Numbered from the stretch's first letter, positions 38,404 through 49,294 are shown. The stretch: 64,000 bases of DNA from Ogataea parapolymorpha DL-1 (GCF_000187245.1 NC_027863.1:370735-434734), one strand, 5' to 3'. The notes: generated by a model from the letters alone, not told the origin. A program made the numbers and translations.

Positions 38404-39996
38404 TCACCGGCGCCTTTTCATTGGTCTGTTGTAAGTTGCCATTTGCACGGCCTGCGAGTTGTGGGCATCGCTCATCATTGATGATGGTAACGAACCGCTG
38501 TAATTGTGTTGTAGCACCGGAATTTGAGAACTGGGTTCTATTTCTAAATTCCGTGGTTGAATATTTTTGTGCTTTATTATTCCCGTTATCATGCGCCTTA
38601 GCTGGTTAAATCTAATAATCTCGGTCTTACTCGGTTTGAACACCTCCCTTTTACCAGCTGCACCGCCTTTAAAACGTTCACGTCTTAGTTGATTCAATTC
38701 TAATAAGAGCTTGGTGATGGTTTTTTGGACACAATTGTCATTGACAATTTGCTGCTCGTCTTCATCAATTACATTTCCAGCATTCCATTGGATAATTTTT
38801 TCTAAATCTATTGGTCCCGAATCCAGTTCAATCTCTTCCTCGCTAACTTCGTCTATACCATTTTCAGTCTGATCGTGCTCTACCTGATCAGCCGGAATGC
38901 TAGCTTCAACGATTGCTGGTTCTGCCTTGATGGTTTCCTGCTCCATTGAAACTTGCAACTTTCCTGCTCCATTTGTAGCGCATGCAATTCCTGGGGATTT
39001 CCCAGCATCAACTTCGTTTTCTTCATTCTGCTCCTTCTCAAGTTGTTTTTTGATCTGCAATACTCTTTTGAGGCCATAGTGCTGCAGCCAAATGAGACCT
39101 TTCCACTCATTGGAGATGATAGACCGACTTTCATCATACATTGGTGCAAAAGAGAAAGCCTCATCGTTAATTCCATGCTTGATCCATTGAGAGACAGGGA
39201 TATTGTACCAATTTGGATGGAAACTTTGTGAGAGGATCTCCGTTGGCAGAGCTTGCTGGTTGATCGGAGTCTGACATAACTGCGATAAACTTTCTGATTT
39301 TGAACCCAATAGACTTGGAACAACTGTTAAGGTTTCAACGGGTACGTCTTCATCGAAATTTGGCTTTCTGTCGTCCAACTCAGAGATGCGCTTGTTCAAC
39401 GAGGAGAAGAAAGGAACGCCATTAGCCGCAGTCAACAAAAGTGCATCATCTGACTTGTTGAAATAGGAAGTGGTTATTAGCTCGAAGTCGCGGATGATGG
39501 CTTTTCTCAAACTTGTTCTGATATCATCTTCACTTTCTATCTCCTGTTTATTTGCCTTTTGCTTATTTTCATTGCGAAAAGATTTTCTGGTTTCTCTCTC
39601 TTGTAGCACCACTGTACTATCAAGTCGTAGGCTTTCCTTTAACAAAAGCTCTACGGCAATTCGATAAAAATGATCAATTTGCAAATGATCAGCTTCTGAG
39701 TTTTTGCTCGAATAAGCAATCAATGATGCAATCTTTATATCATGGTAAATTTGATAAATGGACTCGTACTCAGCAGAATCGAATTTGTTTTCAATGCTGG
39801 CATCCCTCGTAAAGTCGTTTCCCGTCAAATCCAAAAAGTTCAGGAAATTACTTGTTATTTGCTTTGGATCGTTTTCGAAAAACTTATCATTTTTTGGTAA
39901 TTGAATCGAGAGGACTTCGTAAGTATCTATCTCTTTTAGAACTTTTACGAGATCTGTGAAGAAAACGTTGAACTTTAGTCTGTCGTCTTTCCTCAT
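38404..39996 (-). CDS. RSC58: RSC chromatin-remodeling subunit Rsc58
   Basis: 530 residues. Shared blocks with yeast Rsc58: a degenerate bromodomain-like N-terminus (YESIYQIYHDIKIASLIAY, about residues 85-105), FHPNWYNIPVSQWIKHG (middle) and VLQHNYSGSLPS (near the end). RSC is the essential ATP-dependent remodeler that keeps promoters nucleosome-free. The acidic linker of about 100 residues before the last domain is variable. Start: ATG at 39996 (MRKDDRL), with 12 codons of frame upstream lacking ATG. Confidence 0.88.
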   Translation of the reverse strand: MRKDDRLKFNVFFTDLVKVLKEIDTYEVLSIQLPKNDKFFENDPKQITSNFLNFLDLTGNDFTRDASIENKFDSAEYESIYQIYHDIKIASLIAYSSKNSEADHLQIDHFYRIAVELLLKESLRLDSTVVLQERETRKSFRNENKQKANKQEIESEDDIRTSLRKAIIRDFELITTSYFNKSDDALLLTAANGVPFFSSLNKRISELDDRKPNFDEDVPVETLTVVPSLLGSKSESLSQLCQTPINQQALPTEILSQSFHPNWYNIPVSQWIKHGINDEAFSFAPMYDESRSIISNEWKGLIWLQHYGLKRVLQIKKQLEKEQNEENEVDAGKSPGIACATNGAGKLQVSMEQETIKAEPAIVEASIPADQVEHDQTENGIDEVSEEEIELDSGPIDLEKIIQWNAGNVIDEDEQQIVNDNCVQKTITKLLLELNQLRRERFKGGAAGKREVFKPSKTEIIRFNQLRRMITGIIKHKNIQPRNLEIEPSSQIPVLQHNYSGSLPSSMMSDAHNSQAVQMATYNRPMKRRR

Positions 39997-40279
39997 CTTC
40001 ACCACAAGAGCTTCTCCAGTTGTTGACAACAATCAATTTGTATTCACACCTTGAATCTGTGCGTTGATGTCTTCCTTAATGACAAAAAGACAATTTTGTG
40101 GTCTTTAGTGAAACCGATGTGATTGATGTCCGCTTTGAATATCACTTTAGACAGTGTACAAACTTTCTTTTACGTTACCTAATTGTGTAAATAAATTTTC
40201 GACGTTATTAGGGAATATTAGTACCTACACTACTGCCTTCACACAGCCGAAAATATTGGTTACTAGTACAATATGACCC

Positions 40280-43200
40280 TTATCGTTTGATGACCCAATT
40301 TCCCCCAACTTTGCTTTGGCGAACCTTCATTGCCGGGAGGTCCCAACCTACTCCACCGGTTCCTATATTGGCTCCCATTCTAGGTACAACATAACACTCT
40401 CTCTCTGTTTGACTGATCTCCTTTGGAGCATATGGGTGGCCTAATGGCTTAGAGTATGTTATCAAACCAGACATGGCGGCCACATTTGCCAGTGCGCGAC
40501 CTCCGATATCTGTAAGCGGGTGCATTCTTAATTTGCTTGTTGCAGATGCATTGTTGGTGGTAAGTGACTGATAAACTAGGTAAGATGGTGGCAGTTCACC
40601 ACACTTGGATAGAACGGAATTTGGATGAATATAAACAAAGTGGTCCGAATCTGATTCACTTGTGGGCATCAAAGTGAGGTATTGAATTGCCGTAATTGGT
40701 GCATTGTTGGGTATCTTGACATTTTTATCCACGATGTCTGCGCGCACGGCAACCTGATCGATAAAACCTGCTGTTATCATCTGTTTGATTGCTTCCACCT
40801 GGACCTTCGTAGGTAAACTGAGCATTAGTTCTTCATCTTTGACCAGAGAAGAAGCAGCTATAGACTCTTTGCTGAGGTTCACTTTAACGATGTAAGTAAG
40901 CTGCTTTCTCAGTTTCACTATTTCATCCATGATTTTGGGTCTCAGAAAGTTGTTTTCAAAAAACTTCTCACGATCAGCCCTGGGGATATGATCTTGTGCG
41001 CAAATTGCTGACAGCAATTGTAATCCGTCACTGAATTTATCTAGTTTGGTGAACAATTGGCGTGAGTTGTTGAACTTCGCCAATTGTTGTTTCCTCCACT
41101 CATTCTCGTCATCTTCTTCTCCCCTTGGAATAATTTCTGACTCGCTAATAAACGGGTCACCCACTGATAAGCCAGAAACCACAGCAATGATATATGGCAA
41201 ACAGCCCTGCTGATTCGCCACGAGGAGCATTTTAGCAAACCGGGGGCTTAGCGGGAAACGGCTCATTCTTTGACCCAGCTTGGTTATTATCATGCGATCG
41301 TCCAGTGCACCTAAATGCTGAAGCAGTTTTTCGGCTTTTCGAAGAGAGTCTCTAGTAGGCGGTGTGACAAATGGGAAATTGGTGATATTATCTATCCCCA
41401 TGCTTTTCATCGTCAAAACAACGCTCTCCACCGGCATTCTAAGAATCTCAGGTTTGGAGAATTGGGCGAATTCGCTCTCATAGACTGCTGAAGAGAATAG
41501 TCTGTAACAGTGACCCGGTCCTGTTCTTCCGGCTCTTCCAGCACGTTGATCTGCACTGGCCTTGGAGATCCAGTTGATTTCATATGATTGAACTCCTGTT
41601 GCTTCGTTGAAAGTTCTCTCCTTCGACCTTCCGCAATCAACCACATATCTAATGTCCGGAATTGTTAGCGATGTTTCTGCGATATTGGTAGCGACGACGC
41701 ACAGCCGTGCACCCTTTGGGGGATGCTCAAAAATTTTCATCTGCTCTTTTGTAGGAAGCAAGGAATAGAGGGGTAGTACATACAGCGGGTCTTCTGCCGT
41801 TTGTCCTTCCTCTAAAGTTTCGTCGAAACCTTCTTCTTCTTCTTCCTCCTCCTCATCTTCTTCATTCGAGTATTTCTCACTGAGGTCGTCGATCATGTCA
41901 TTGACAGAAAAGTCTACCTCTTCAGCTTCCATATCAGCATTTCTGGAATCAACTTTGACTTCTGCAACATCGTCATAGCTCTTCCCTTTTTTGAAAGGAA
42001 ATCGCTTCCTCAGTCGCTTGACCATTTCATTGATTTCTCCTTTTCCTGTCAAAAAAACCAATATCCCACCGGGTGGAAGCTTCGAGTGAATCTTACAAGT
42101 TTTTCTGAAGGCCTCTTCGTTATAGTTGAATGCTGTTCTTCTGTTGAAATGAATAGAGACAGGATACTGTCGAGCTTGCACGTTTATGATTGGCGGTGGT
42201 GAACTAAATAGGCTCTTATTCTCGCTAAAGTCTGACACTCTTAGGGTGGCAGACATGATAATCAGTTTTAATGGCCTGTATTTGGCTGGATCTTTGCAGC
42301 TCCAGTCTCTCCGAAGTTTCATAACCCTGCTCAACATTCCTATGAGGATGTCAGTGTTGATGTTTCTTTCATGAGCCTCATCGATGATTAATGCAGAATA
42401 CTTTGTCAAAAGAAAATCTGACATCATCTCTCTCAAAAGAACACCATCAGTCATGAATTTGATAGATGTCTCTTCGCCAACCGAGGCGTCAAACCTTATT
42501 TGATGTCCAACTCTTTTTTTATAGTTGCCAAGTTCCCGTCCAACTCTTTCTGCCATAGCAACTGCGGCAACTCTTCTTGGTTGAGTGATTCCAATCATAC
42601 CCGGAGTTTCAGAATCTGGACTTCCATAACCAGACTCAAAAAGGAACTGTGGAACCTGAGTGGTCTTACCGGATCCTGTCTCACCACATATAATAACGCA
42701 ATCATTGTGATGTATTGCTTCCATGATTCTGTGCTCCTCCTCAAAAACGGGCAGCTGCATTCTCGTCTTCTGTACACTGTCATCTCTTTGAACATCTAAA
42801 GTGACTATTTTTCTTTGTAGCTCCTCATTAATCGGAATGAAATCTCTGTCCAAACCATCATCTAGATCTTCTTGTCGAACTAACGGCGTGTAGGCTTTTT
42901 GGGGTGCTAAGGGTGTAACGAATTCTGGTATACCTTCCAATTTTTTGACCTGGGCTTCAGCCCATTCTTTGAAACTCTGTGCACGTTTGCTGTATGCCTT
43001 ATTGTTTTCCACCATCTCTTCTTCTTCTTCTTCTTCTTCTTCTTCTTCTTCTTCTTCTTCTTCTTCTTCTTCTTCTTCTTCCTCTTTCCTTGCTTGCTTC
43101 TTTACATTTTCTGAGTTTTCTCCGGTCTCCTCGACATCACAACTGACTACATCATCATCGTCATCATCATCGTCATCATCATCATCGTCGCTGGCAAAAT

Positions 43201-43828
43201 CCAGTTTGTCCTCGTCAGCCTTTTTCTTCGACCGTTCGAGCTCGAGCCTGACCCTCCAGCTATAATTTTTTGTTTGTTTCTTCTTGGGTGCCTTTTTATG
43301 GCTTGCGAATTCAAAGCCAGATGCTAGATTCGTTGAAATCAAAATTTTATTTTTGATCTCGGTTTGAGTGTCCGTATGTTTTACTTGTTCCTCTTCATGG
43401 TCCCATTCTTTCACCGTTCTCGGCTCGAAAAGAATTTCCTGTGTTTTTTTATCTCCATTTCCCTTCCTCTCTTTCTCCAGCGCTTCCATAAAGCGCTCTC
43501 GTTTGGTTTGATGAGTTCCTGTTCCTATAAGTTTTGCAGATTTGAGAACGCTAGAATCTATCCTAGTCTCGCTGAGCTTCTGAAGAAGGATTTCCCTCTC
43601 CTCTCTTTTCATCTGGTGCTCAATATACTTGTCAAGCCGTTTCTTTTTTTGCTTTGAAAGCTTCTCCTTATGCTGTTCTAGTAAGCTTTCTTTCAGTTTT
43701 CTTTTTCTCTTGACCTTCTCGCGCTCCAGGATTGCAATGGCTTGCGGCTCTTCACTCCCTTCTTCTATCTCTTGTTCATTATTCTCATCGGTGAAAGACA
43801 GTGCTTGACCATTGTACTTTCGCCCCAT
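40280..43828 (-). CDS. ECM16: DEAH-box RNA helicase Ecm16/Dhr1 (DHX37), small-subunit ribosome biogenesis
   Basis: 1182 residues. A Lys/Glu-rich N-terminal third carries a 13-residue Asp run and a Glu run of about two dozen. The helicase core follows: GETGSGKTTQ (motif I), TQPRRVAA (Ia), DEAH (II), SAT (III), and QRAGRAGRTGPG (VI), then the HA2/OB-fold C-terminus. Dhr1 unwinds U3 snoRNA from pre-18S rRNA in the nucleolus. An acidic insert lies between the two RecA domains (EEDEEEEEEEEG). ATG at 43828. The (CTT)21 run at 43018-43080 encodes most of the Glu tract and may vary in length. Confidence 0.96.
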   Translation of the reverse strand: MGRKYNGQALSFTDENNEQEIEEGSEEPQAIAILEREKVKRKRKLKESLLEQHKEKLSKQKKKRLDKYIEHQMKREEREILLQKLSETRIDSSVLKSAKLIGTGTHQTKRERFMEALEKERKGNGDKKTQEILFEPRTVKEWDHEEEQVKHTDTQTEIKNKILISTNLASGFEFASHKKAPKKKQTKNYSWRVRLELERSKKKADEDKLDFASDDDDDDDDDDDDDVVSCDVEETGENSENVKKQARKEEEEEEEEEEEEEEEEEEEEEEEMVENNKAYSKRAQSFKEWAEAQVKKLEGIPEFVTPLAPQKAYTPLVRQEDLDDGLDRDFIPINEELQRKIVTLDVQRDDSVQKTRMQLPVFEEEHRIMEAIHHNDCVIICGETGSGKTTQVPQFLFESGYGSPDSETPGMIGITQPRRVAAVAMAERVGRELGNYKKRVGHQIRFDASVGEETSIKFMTDGVLLREMMSDFLLTKYSALIIDEAHERNINTDILIGMLSRVMKLRRDWSCKDPAKYRPLKLIIMSATLRVSDFSENKSLFSSPPPIINVQARQYPVSIHFNRRTAFNYNEEAFRKTCKIHSKLPPGGILVFLTGKGEINEMVKRLRKRFPFKKGKSYDDVAEVKVDSRNADMEAEEVDFSVNDMIDDLSEKYSNEEDEEEEEEEEGFDETLEEGQTAEDPLYVLPLYSLLPTKEQMKIFEHPPKGARLCVVATNIAETSLTIPDIRYVVDCGRSKERTFNEATGVQSYEINWISKASADQRAGRAGRTGPGHCYRLFSSAVYESEFAQFSKPEILRMPVESVVLTMKSMGIDNITNFPFVTPPTRDSLRKAEKLLQHLGALDDRMIITKLGQRMSRFPLSPRFAKMLLVANQQGCLPYIIAVVSGLSVGDPFISESEIIPRGEEDDENEWRKQQLAKFNNSRQLFTKLDKFSDGLQLLSAICAQDHIPRADREKFFENNFLRPKIMDEIVKLRKQLTYIVKVNLSKESIAASSLVKDEELMLSLPTKVQVEAIKQMITAGFIDQVAVRADIVDKNVKIPNNAPITAIQYLTLMPTSESDSDHFVYIHPNSVLSKCGELPPSYLVYQSLTTNNASATSKLRMHPLTDIGGRALANVAAMSGLITYSKPLGHPYAPKEISQTERECYVVPRMGANIGTGGVGWDLPAMKVRQSKVGGNWVIKR
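43018..43080. repeat. Trinucleotide (CTT/GAA)21 microsatellite in ECM16
   Basis: Uninterrupted CTT on the plus strand, read as GAA-type Glu codons on the coding strand. The Asp run (ATC/GTC repeats, about 43150-43190) is a second, less pure repeat close by. Confidence 0.95.
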
Positions 43829-43938
43829 AATGTCCTCCCTGATCGCTCAGCTCAAAAAGATTATTAGGACTAAATCAAAAATAAAAAAATAAAAAAAAAT
43901 AAAAATTTGAGCCGCTTATGTAACTTACAATTATTAAC

Positions 43939-44976
43939 ATGACGAACTCGAACAATCTGCCCGATTACGGATCGCTTAACTACAGAAATGTTGAAAGAAT
44001 CACACTAGGAAGCTTTGAATTTGATACTTGGTTTGGGAATTCCGTAATTTTCTTTCAATCCGAGCCACAAGTTCTGGGCTATGAAGTTCTCAAAAAGAAG
44101 ATCAAGCTCACATCCTCTATCAAAAAGGTCAATCAGCTCACTAAGGATTGCATACCTTGGATTGAGAAACTCTTTTTTTGCCCCTATTGCTTTAAGTACA
44201 CAACTAATCCAGACGATTCGTCACGGCATTTGTCTTATTGTTCGTATAGGAGAAACTTACCTGGTCAATTGATGTATCTTGACGACGTTTGTTCGATAAG
44301 AAGAGTGAATGGCAAACAACATAAGCTTTTTTGTCAATGCATGGCCATTTTGTCAAAGTTCTTTCTCGACAACAAATCTATCTTTTTTAACGTCGACCTT
44401 TTTGATTTCTACGTGATCTATCAAACGCTGAATGGGGTATCCACTCCTATGGGTTTTTATTCCCGGGAGCTAGTATCCTGGGAACAGAACAACCTATCGT
44501 GCATTTTTGTAATTCCTTGCTATCAAAAACAAAGGTTGGGCTCCAAATTGATTGAATTTTCCTATCATCTTTCGAACCATGAGCAAATCATTAGCGGGCC
44601 TGAGAGGCCATTATCACCTTTTGGAAAGCTAACATACCTCAGCTACTGGTGTCGGTCACTCTCAAGAGAACTGTTGTACGGCAAGTTGTCTACATTTGAT
44701 CATGTGACCTTGGAGTTGATGAGTTTTAAAACGGGCTTCAGATCTGAAGATATCCTTCTCACTCTGGATTATATGCAAGCATTGTACGAAATCGGGGAGA
44801 AATTCATCTACACAGACTACTACAGCAACCCTTGTCGTAAGAGCCAAAACTTTGTTTATTTGGAAGACGACGGCTACAAACTGTTTATCGATAAGGCAAA
44901 AATAAGGAACTGGGTAGTAAATCACAATATCTCGGCAGAGCCAAACCTCGATCCACACTACTTACTGTTGGACTAA
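43939..44976 (+). CDS. SAS2: MYST-family histone acetyltransferase Sas2
   Basis: 345 residues; the short length points to Sas2 rather than Esa1 or Sas3. It has a C2HC zinc finger (FFCPYCFKYTTNPDDSSRHLSYC, about residues 79-101), the acetyl-CoA loop PCYQKQRLGSKLIEFSYHLS (about 193-212) and the catalytic-Glu region SGPERPLSPFG. No chromodomain precedes the domain, as in Sas2. The SAS-I complex acetylates H4K16 and limits silent chromatin. ATG at 43939. It converges with RAD5 (five bases between stops). Confidence 0.9.
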   Translation: MTNSNNLPDYGSLNYRNVERITLGSFEFDTWFGNSVIFFQSEPQVLGYEVLKKKIKLTSSIKKVNQLTKDCIPWIEKLFFCPYCFKYTTNPDDSSRHLSYCSYRRNLPGQLMYLDDVCSIRRVNGKQHKLFCQCMAILSKFFLDNKSIFFNVDLFDFYVIYQTLNGVSTPMGFYSRELVSWEQNNLSCIFVIPCYQKQRLGSKLIEFSYHLSNHEQIISGPERPLSPFGKLTYLSYWCRSLSRELLYGKLSTFDHVTLELMSFKTGFRSEDILLTLDYMQALYEIGEKFIYTDYYSNPCRKSQNFVYLEDDGYKLFIDKAKIRNWVVNHNISAEPNLDPHYLLLD

Positions 44977-44981
44977 GGTAC

Positions 44982-47900
44982 TCATTCGGCAAACAGGATT
45001 TCGATTTCCTCGACTTTCTTTTTCCGTCTCTCTTCATCATTCATAGATAATGCCTCTCCGAGCTGATTCTTGCGCTCTTGAATCTTGAGCATTCTTTCCT
45101 CTATACTTCCTTCCATAATGAATCTGACGACTTTCACGCTTTTACTTTGTCCAACTCTATGAATACGATCTATAGCTTGGAATTCGGTGGCATTATTCCA
45201 ATGAGGGTCAAGCAAAAAGGCTTTGGATGCAATAGTGAGATTCAAACCCACTCCTCCCGCCTTCAAGCTGATCAAAAGAATGGTTATTCTCCCATCAGTT
45301 GTTTTTGTGTTAAATTCGTTTAGTGCTCTCTGTCTTTGATCTACGTTCAATCTCCCGTCAAACTTTAAGATTCTAAAATTGCACGTGTAACTCTTCAGCT
45401 CTTTCTCAACAAGATCCAAAAAACTTGTGAATTGGGAAAATACAATTACATGGTCACCAGGATTTTCTTCGTAAATCTGTTGAAGGTGTGAGAGAAGAGC
45501 ATTAATTTTCGATGATTTCCCATAAGGGTTGAATGGACGAATGTAGTAGTCTCTTTCATGCGTATGTTCCATCTGTGTCAGGTAAGCCTCAGTACTATCT
45601 GTCTTTGAAGCGGAATAACCTTTAAACTCAGGTTTGAAGGTTCTAAATAAACGATTCTTATGAATCGACTGTCTGCAAACAGGACAAAAAACTTCTTTAG
45701 AGATTACTGGAACCTCGGGAAGCTGGGATACAATCAGGTTGTTGCTGGCATTGATAGATGTATGAAGCCGCGACTGAAAATTGAAATGCTCCATAAGACA
45801 GCCAAGACAAAAACAATGTTTGCATTCAGTAATCACGCATGTTTCGATCTCAATGGGACCTGTGCAAATAGTGCATTCCACATCATCAAAGTCTGGATAA
45901 GACTGGTAGATTTCGTTCTTCATGGCAAGCAATTTCTCAAAAGATAATTTGCTCTTTTCTTCTTCTTTTTCAAGATCTTGCAAGATTCGAAAACTTTCGT
46001 CTGTAGCCTGATCTGCCATCATATTCAAGCTATCTTTCAAGTCTTCATCTTCGTTCGAAATATCTGTGACGGGTAATCTGATTAGGTCCAGATGGCAACA
46101 TACTTGTCTTAAACGCAACAGATGAGTTAAAATCGAAGAATAGTTTTTCAGAACTAGCCCTGCCTTCATATTTTCGGTGAGCACGTTGATTGCTTTGGCT
46201 TTTAAATGATTGTAAAGAATCTCCTCTTTTTCATTGAATTTCAGTCGTTCGATGATGATCTCCCTCGACGGAAGAGAAACTAGCAGGTTTCCGTCTTTGT
46301 CCTTCTGATCTTTTGTTCTTCGAAGGATTATTGGATCTAAAATCGACTTCAATAGGGCGAACGCATCATTCAAGTCTCTTCCCTGATCAAAAGGTTCAGT
46401 AATAAAGCGTCTCCAAATGTAATACTTCGCCCACGGTTGCAGGTCCAGAAAAACTAAAAGTGAATATAAATCATCCAATCTGTTGACAATTGGGGTACCT
46501 GTCAGAACCCATTTTCTGCTTGAGGAGAGGGAATGTATGGCCTTCGTTGTCTTGGCTGATTTGTTCCTTATATTGTGACCTTCGTCGATAATGATACGGA
46601 AAAAGGTAACAGAGAATAAACCTATCTTATTTCCTGTCTTGGTGATTCTCGCTGCCTCACTTTGAACCGTCCCGTATGTGGTCAATATCACCGTGGGTGC
46701 CGTGGGGTTCTCGCATAGCAATAGACTCAGATCACCTAAAGTTTCAGTGCCATAATAAATGTAACACTTTCTGCGGGTGTTGCCATTGGCTTTTGCAAAT
46801 TCACTTTCCCACTGCGATAATAGCGCCATGGGAACAATAATCAGCGTGGTCTTATGAGCATATCTATCTCTGCGGCATGGTTGAATGTAAGATTTATCTT
46901 CGTGGCAGCTGAGAATAAGCGCAAGAGTTGTTATGGTCTTCCCTAATCCCATTTCATCAGCTAGTATGCCACCATACGTATGATTCTGTATCATAGGGCA
47001 ATAATGGGAACATGCACCAGTGTAAAGATTTACGTAAAAAGGTTCTTCCGTTTGTTCACAAAAACCGTCATTTGATGCTGATGACAACGTAGGCCATTTG
47101 CATTCTTTCCATAAGGGGTTTTTAGTACCACTAATTTCTGTCATAAGTTTTTTGAAATCCTCTTTTCCTTCGTCTGTAACTTGTGGATTGTTGAGTCCCA
47201 CCAAATCATATTCTTGCTCACGAAAAAGCATCCAGCTCAATCCATATTTCTGATAAGGACGTAATTCCAACAACAAGTCATTGGGTATTGAATCCGGAAG
47301 AATTGTATCCTCAAACTTTGATTCAGTAGACTGATACAAAGATTTTAGCTGATTCATGGTTAACACTCCATCATTCTCCTCTGAACGCTGGTCCCGTAAT
47401 CTTTTATTGTTTTCCTCCTCTGATTCTCCAAAACTTATCACCTCGCTTGCTTCCTCATTTTGATTATTGTCTGAAAATAAATGCAACTTTTTGAACAAGC
47501 TGATTAATGCAGCGCCTTCATCCATCACAAAGTGGGAGTTCGTTGACTTGGTATGTTGGGCAGTTTTTAGACTGTTTTCGAGATCTTTCTCATCCAAGGG
47601 CCTTGCTCCAAATAGTTGATCTGTCGCAAAGCAGTCAAGCGTTATGTAAAATGAGTCTCCTGTCCTAAGCTTCCGATTTGATATAGGGCTCAAGGTCGCA
47701 CTAAAGTCGATACCATGTCCTTCCAGTAATGGTGCTATTATTTTTGCATGTCTCTCCAAGAATCTTCCAATTTCACGTTTGTTCCCTGACATTTCAATTC
47801 TACTAACATGAACAAAGTTATCTTTTGATTGACTTTTTGATAACAACAGTTTTTCATTGAGGTCAAGCAAGCCGGCCACGTATCTTGTACACCAACATTC

Positions 47901-48317
47901 TACATCAAAAGTACCCACATATCTCCTCCAGTTAACTAACTGCCTTTGCCGCTTCTTAGAATGAAATTCAAAATCGAGAGCTTTCTCTGATATATGATCA
48001 ACTTTATAGTTAGATTTATCGTTTGAGTGCGTGGAAGAAAAGAGCTCTTTCTTTATTGAATAGTCTCCATATTGGTATTTCTGGGGATTATCTAAAAAAG
48101 CATTTATTGCAAGTGGCAGTGCTTCAGGCTTGCTATGGAATTCATGAAACAGGTTTTTAATGGTCTGTGATTTTATATCTGAGAACATGGATTTTAATTC
48201 AGACTCAAACCAATCAAAAAAATCATGTTCAATATCCCTCTTTTTCTGTGGTTCTGACTTGTGTTCTAGTTGCCTACTGGCAGAACTGTGGTCAAAAAAT
48301 GGTCTCTTATCAGGCAT
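44982..48317 (-). CDS. RAD5: DNA-repair helicase/ubiquitin ligase Rad5
   Basis: 1111 residues from the ATG at 48317. In order: an N-terminal region, a HIRAN domain (about 140-260), a SNF2 helicase with DEMGLGKT, the family-typical DEGH box and VLTGTPIVNRLDDLYSLL, a C3HC4 RING (CTICTGPIEIETCVITECKHCFCLGC ... CPVC) inserted inside the helicase, and the C-terminal helicase half ending SKSVKVVRFIMEGSIEERM. Rad5 polyubiquitinates PCNA on Lys63 chains and reverses forks in error-free damage tolerance. All RING and helicase signatures are intact. Confidence 0.96.
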   Translation of the reverse strand: MPDKRPFFDHSSASRQLEHKSEPQKKRDIEHDFFDWFESELKSMFSDIKSQTIKNLFHEFHSKPEALPLAINAFLDNPQKYQYGDYSIKKELFSSTHSNDKSNYKVDHISEKALDFEFHSKKRQRQLVNWRRYVGTFDVECWCTRYVAGLLDLNEKLLLSKSQSKDNFVHVSRIEMSGNKREIGRFLERHAKIIAPLLEGHGIDFSATLSPISNRKLRTGDSFYITLDCFATDQLFGARPLDEKDLENSLKTAQHTKSTNSHFVMDEGAALISLFKKLHLFSDNNQNEEASEVISFGESEEENNKRLRDQRSEENDGVLTMNQLKSLYQSTESKFEDTILPDSIPNDLLLELRPYQKYGLSWMLFREQEYDLVGLNNPQVTDEGKEDFKKLMTEISGTKNPLWKECKWPTLSSASNDGFCEQTEEPFYVNLYTGACSHYCPMIQNHTYGGILADEMGLGKTITTLALILSCHEDKSYIQPCRRDRYAHKTTLIIVPMALLSQWESEFAKANGNTRRKCYIYYGTETLGDLSLLLCENPTAPTVILTTYGTVQSEAARITKTGNKIGLFSVTFFRIIIDEGHNIRNKSAKTTKAIHSLSSSRKWVLTGTPIVNRLDDLYSLLVFLDLQPWAKYYIWRRFITEPFDQGRDLNDAFALLKSILDPIILRRTKDQKDKDGNLLVSLPSREIIIERLKFNEKEEILYNHLKAKAINVLTENMKAGLVLKNYSSILTHLLRLRQVCCHLDLIRLPVTDISNEDEDLKDSLNMMADQATDESFRILQDLEKEEEKSKLSFEKLLAMKNEIYQSYPDFDDVECTICTGPIEIETCVITECKHCFCLGCLMEHFNFQSRLHTSINASNNLIVSQLPEVPVISKEVFCPVCRQSIHKNRLFRTFKPEFKGYSASKTDSTEAYLTQMEHTHERDYYIRPFNPYGKSSKINALLSHLQQIYEENPGDHVIVFSQFTSFLDLVEKELKSYTCNFRILKFDGRLNVDQRQRALNEFNTKTTDGRITILLISLKAGGVGLNLTIASKAFLLDPHWNNATEFQAIDRIHRVGQSKSVKVVRFIMEGSIEERMLKIQERKNQLGEALSMNDEERRKKKVEEIEILFAE

Positions 48318-49294
48318 CACTCATTTGCCTTGTCAAATTTAATAGGTAAATCTTATTTATGGGAGTCCCTGATGACATCTATACACCATTGTAAGAATAT
48401 TCAAAAGATTATTTTTGTGACCGGATCAAAAACTAAAAAATAGAAAAAAATAATTCCCTTGAAGAGAGTGATTGTAATGTGGCCATAGTATCCCACATCC
48501 AATCGGTTGCCCTAGGTGGATTATAGTTATATTTTTTCATAGTGAATGGAATTGAAATCAACAACAAACACCGATTGATAATAGCAACAGAGTATAATCA
48601 GAACGGGATTCGAACTAATATACTATATCAATTGCTCTCCTAGTTAGCTTGCACTTACTTTACACTTTAAGGACACTATGGGAGCATTTCAAGTTCTGCT
48701 ATATCTACTGAGCAAATGATTGGCAACTGACTCCTGTAAGCTTGGTTTTTAGAACTCCGATACGTCTACCTGCATATGCCATCGAAATAACTGGACAGTG
48801 ATTTAGCTAAATAAAGATGGGAATCATTTTCTGAATAAAATCAAAGTCCTAGTTGAACTCATGTGCTCCAAATTGTAAGGATATGGACCGAATATTCAAC
48901 AATAGGGAGACATTCCCGACTATTAAAATCTATCCCCTTAACTTACACATTGCATGTCACATTCTTTGACAGTCCCACATTTCCAAGATGCATTGACGGC
49001 TCGAGACCAGGCAAATCGAAGTAGAAGGTAGGATGAGATAAAATTAATCACCTTAGGTAATTGACCACATTTTCTCTCACTTCGCAACCTTTCAATGTGG
49101 ACTCGTTTCGGAAAAGTTTCGGTGGCCTGAAGCTGTGACTCCGGCGATGCGTGTACTTATCACCAAGGTTTGCATAAATTCTTGAAGTAAAGAATTATGC
49201 CACAAAACAAATTAAATACTCAGGTTGTGTGATTCAAGGAACAGCGACTATATTTGGAAATTTATTCAATTAATAGTCCATTTGAAGGTTCATC
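48318..49294. other. Gene-free AT-rich 0.98 kb between RAD5 and GWT1
   Basis: Both neighbours read leftwards, so this holds the RAD5 promoter and GWT1 3' region. Near 48600-48660 on the minus strand there is a string resembling a decayed tRNA gene (A-box-like AGCTAACTAGGAGAGC and B-box-like GTTCGAATCC, but only about 17 bases between them and no matching stems). I see no open frame of note and no inverted repeat. Confidence 0.4.

Noticed and set aside
48318..49294. Point or inverted-repeat centromere
   Set aside because: No CDEI/CDEIII-like pair and no inverted repeat found by eye; only the AT-rich character remains as a hint.
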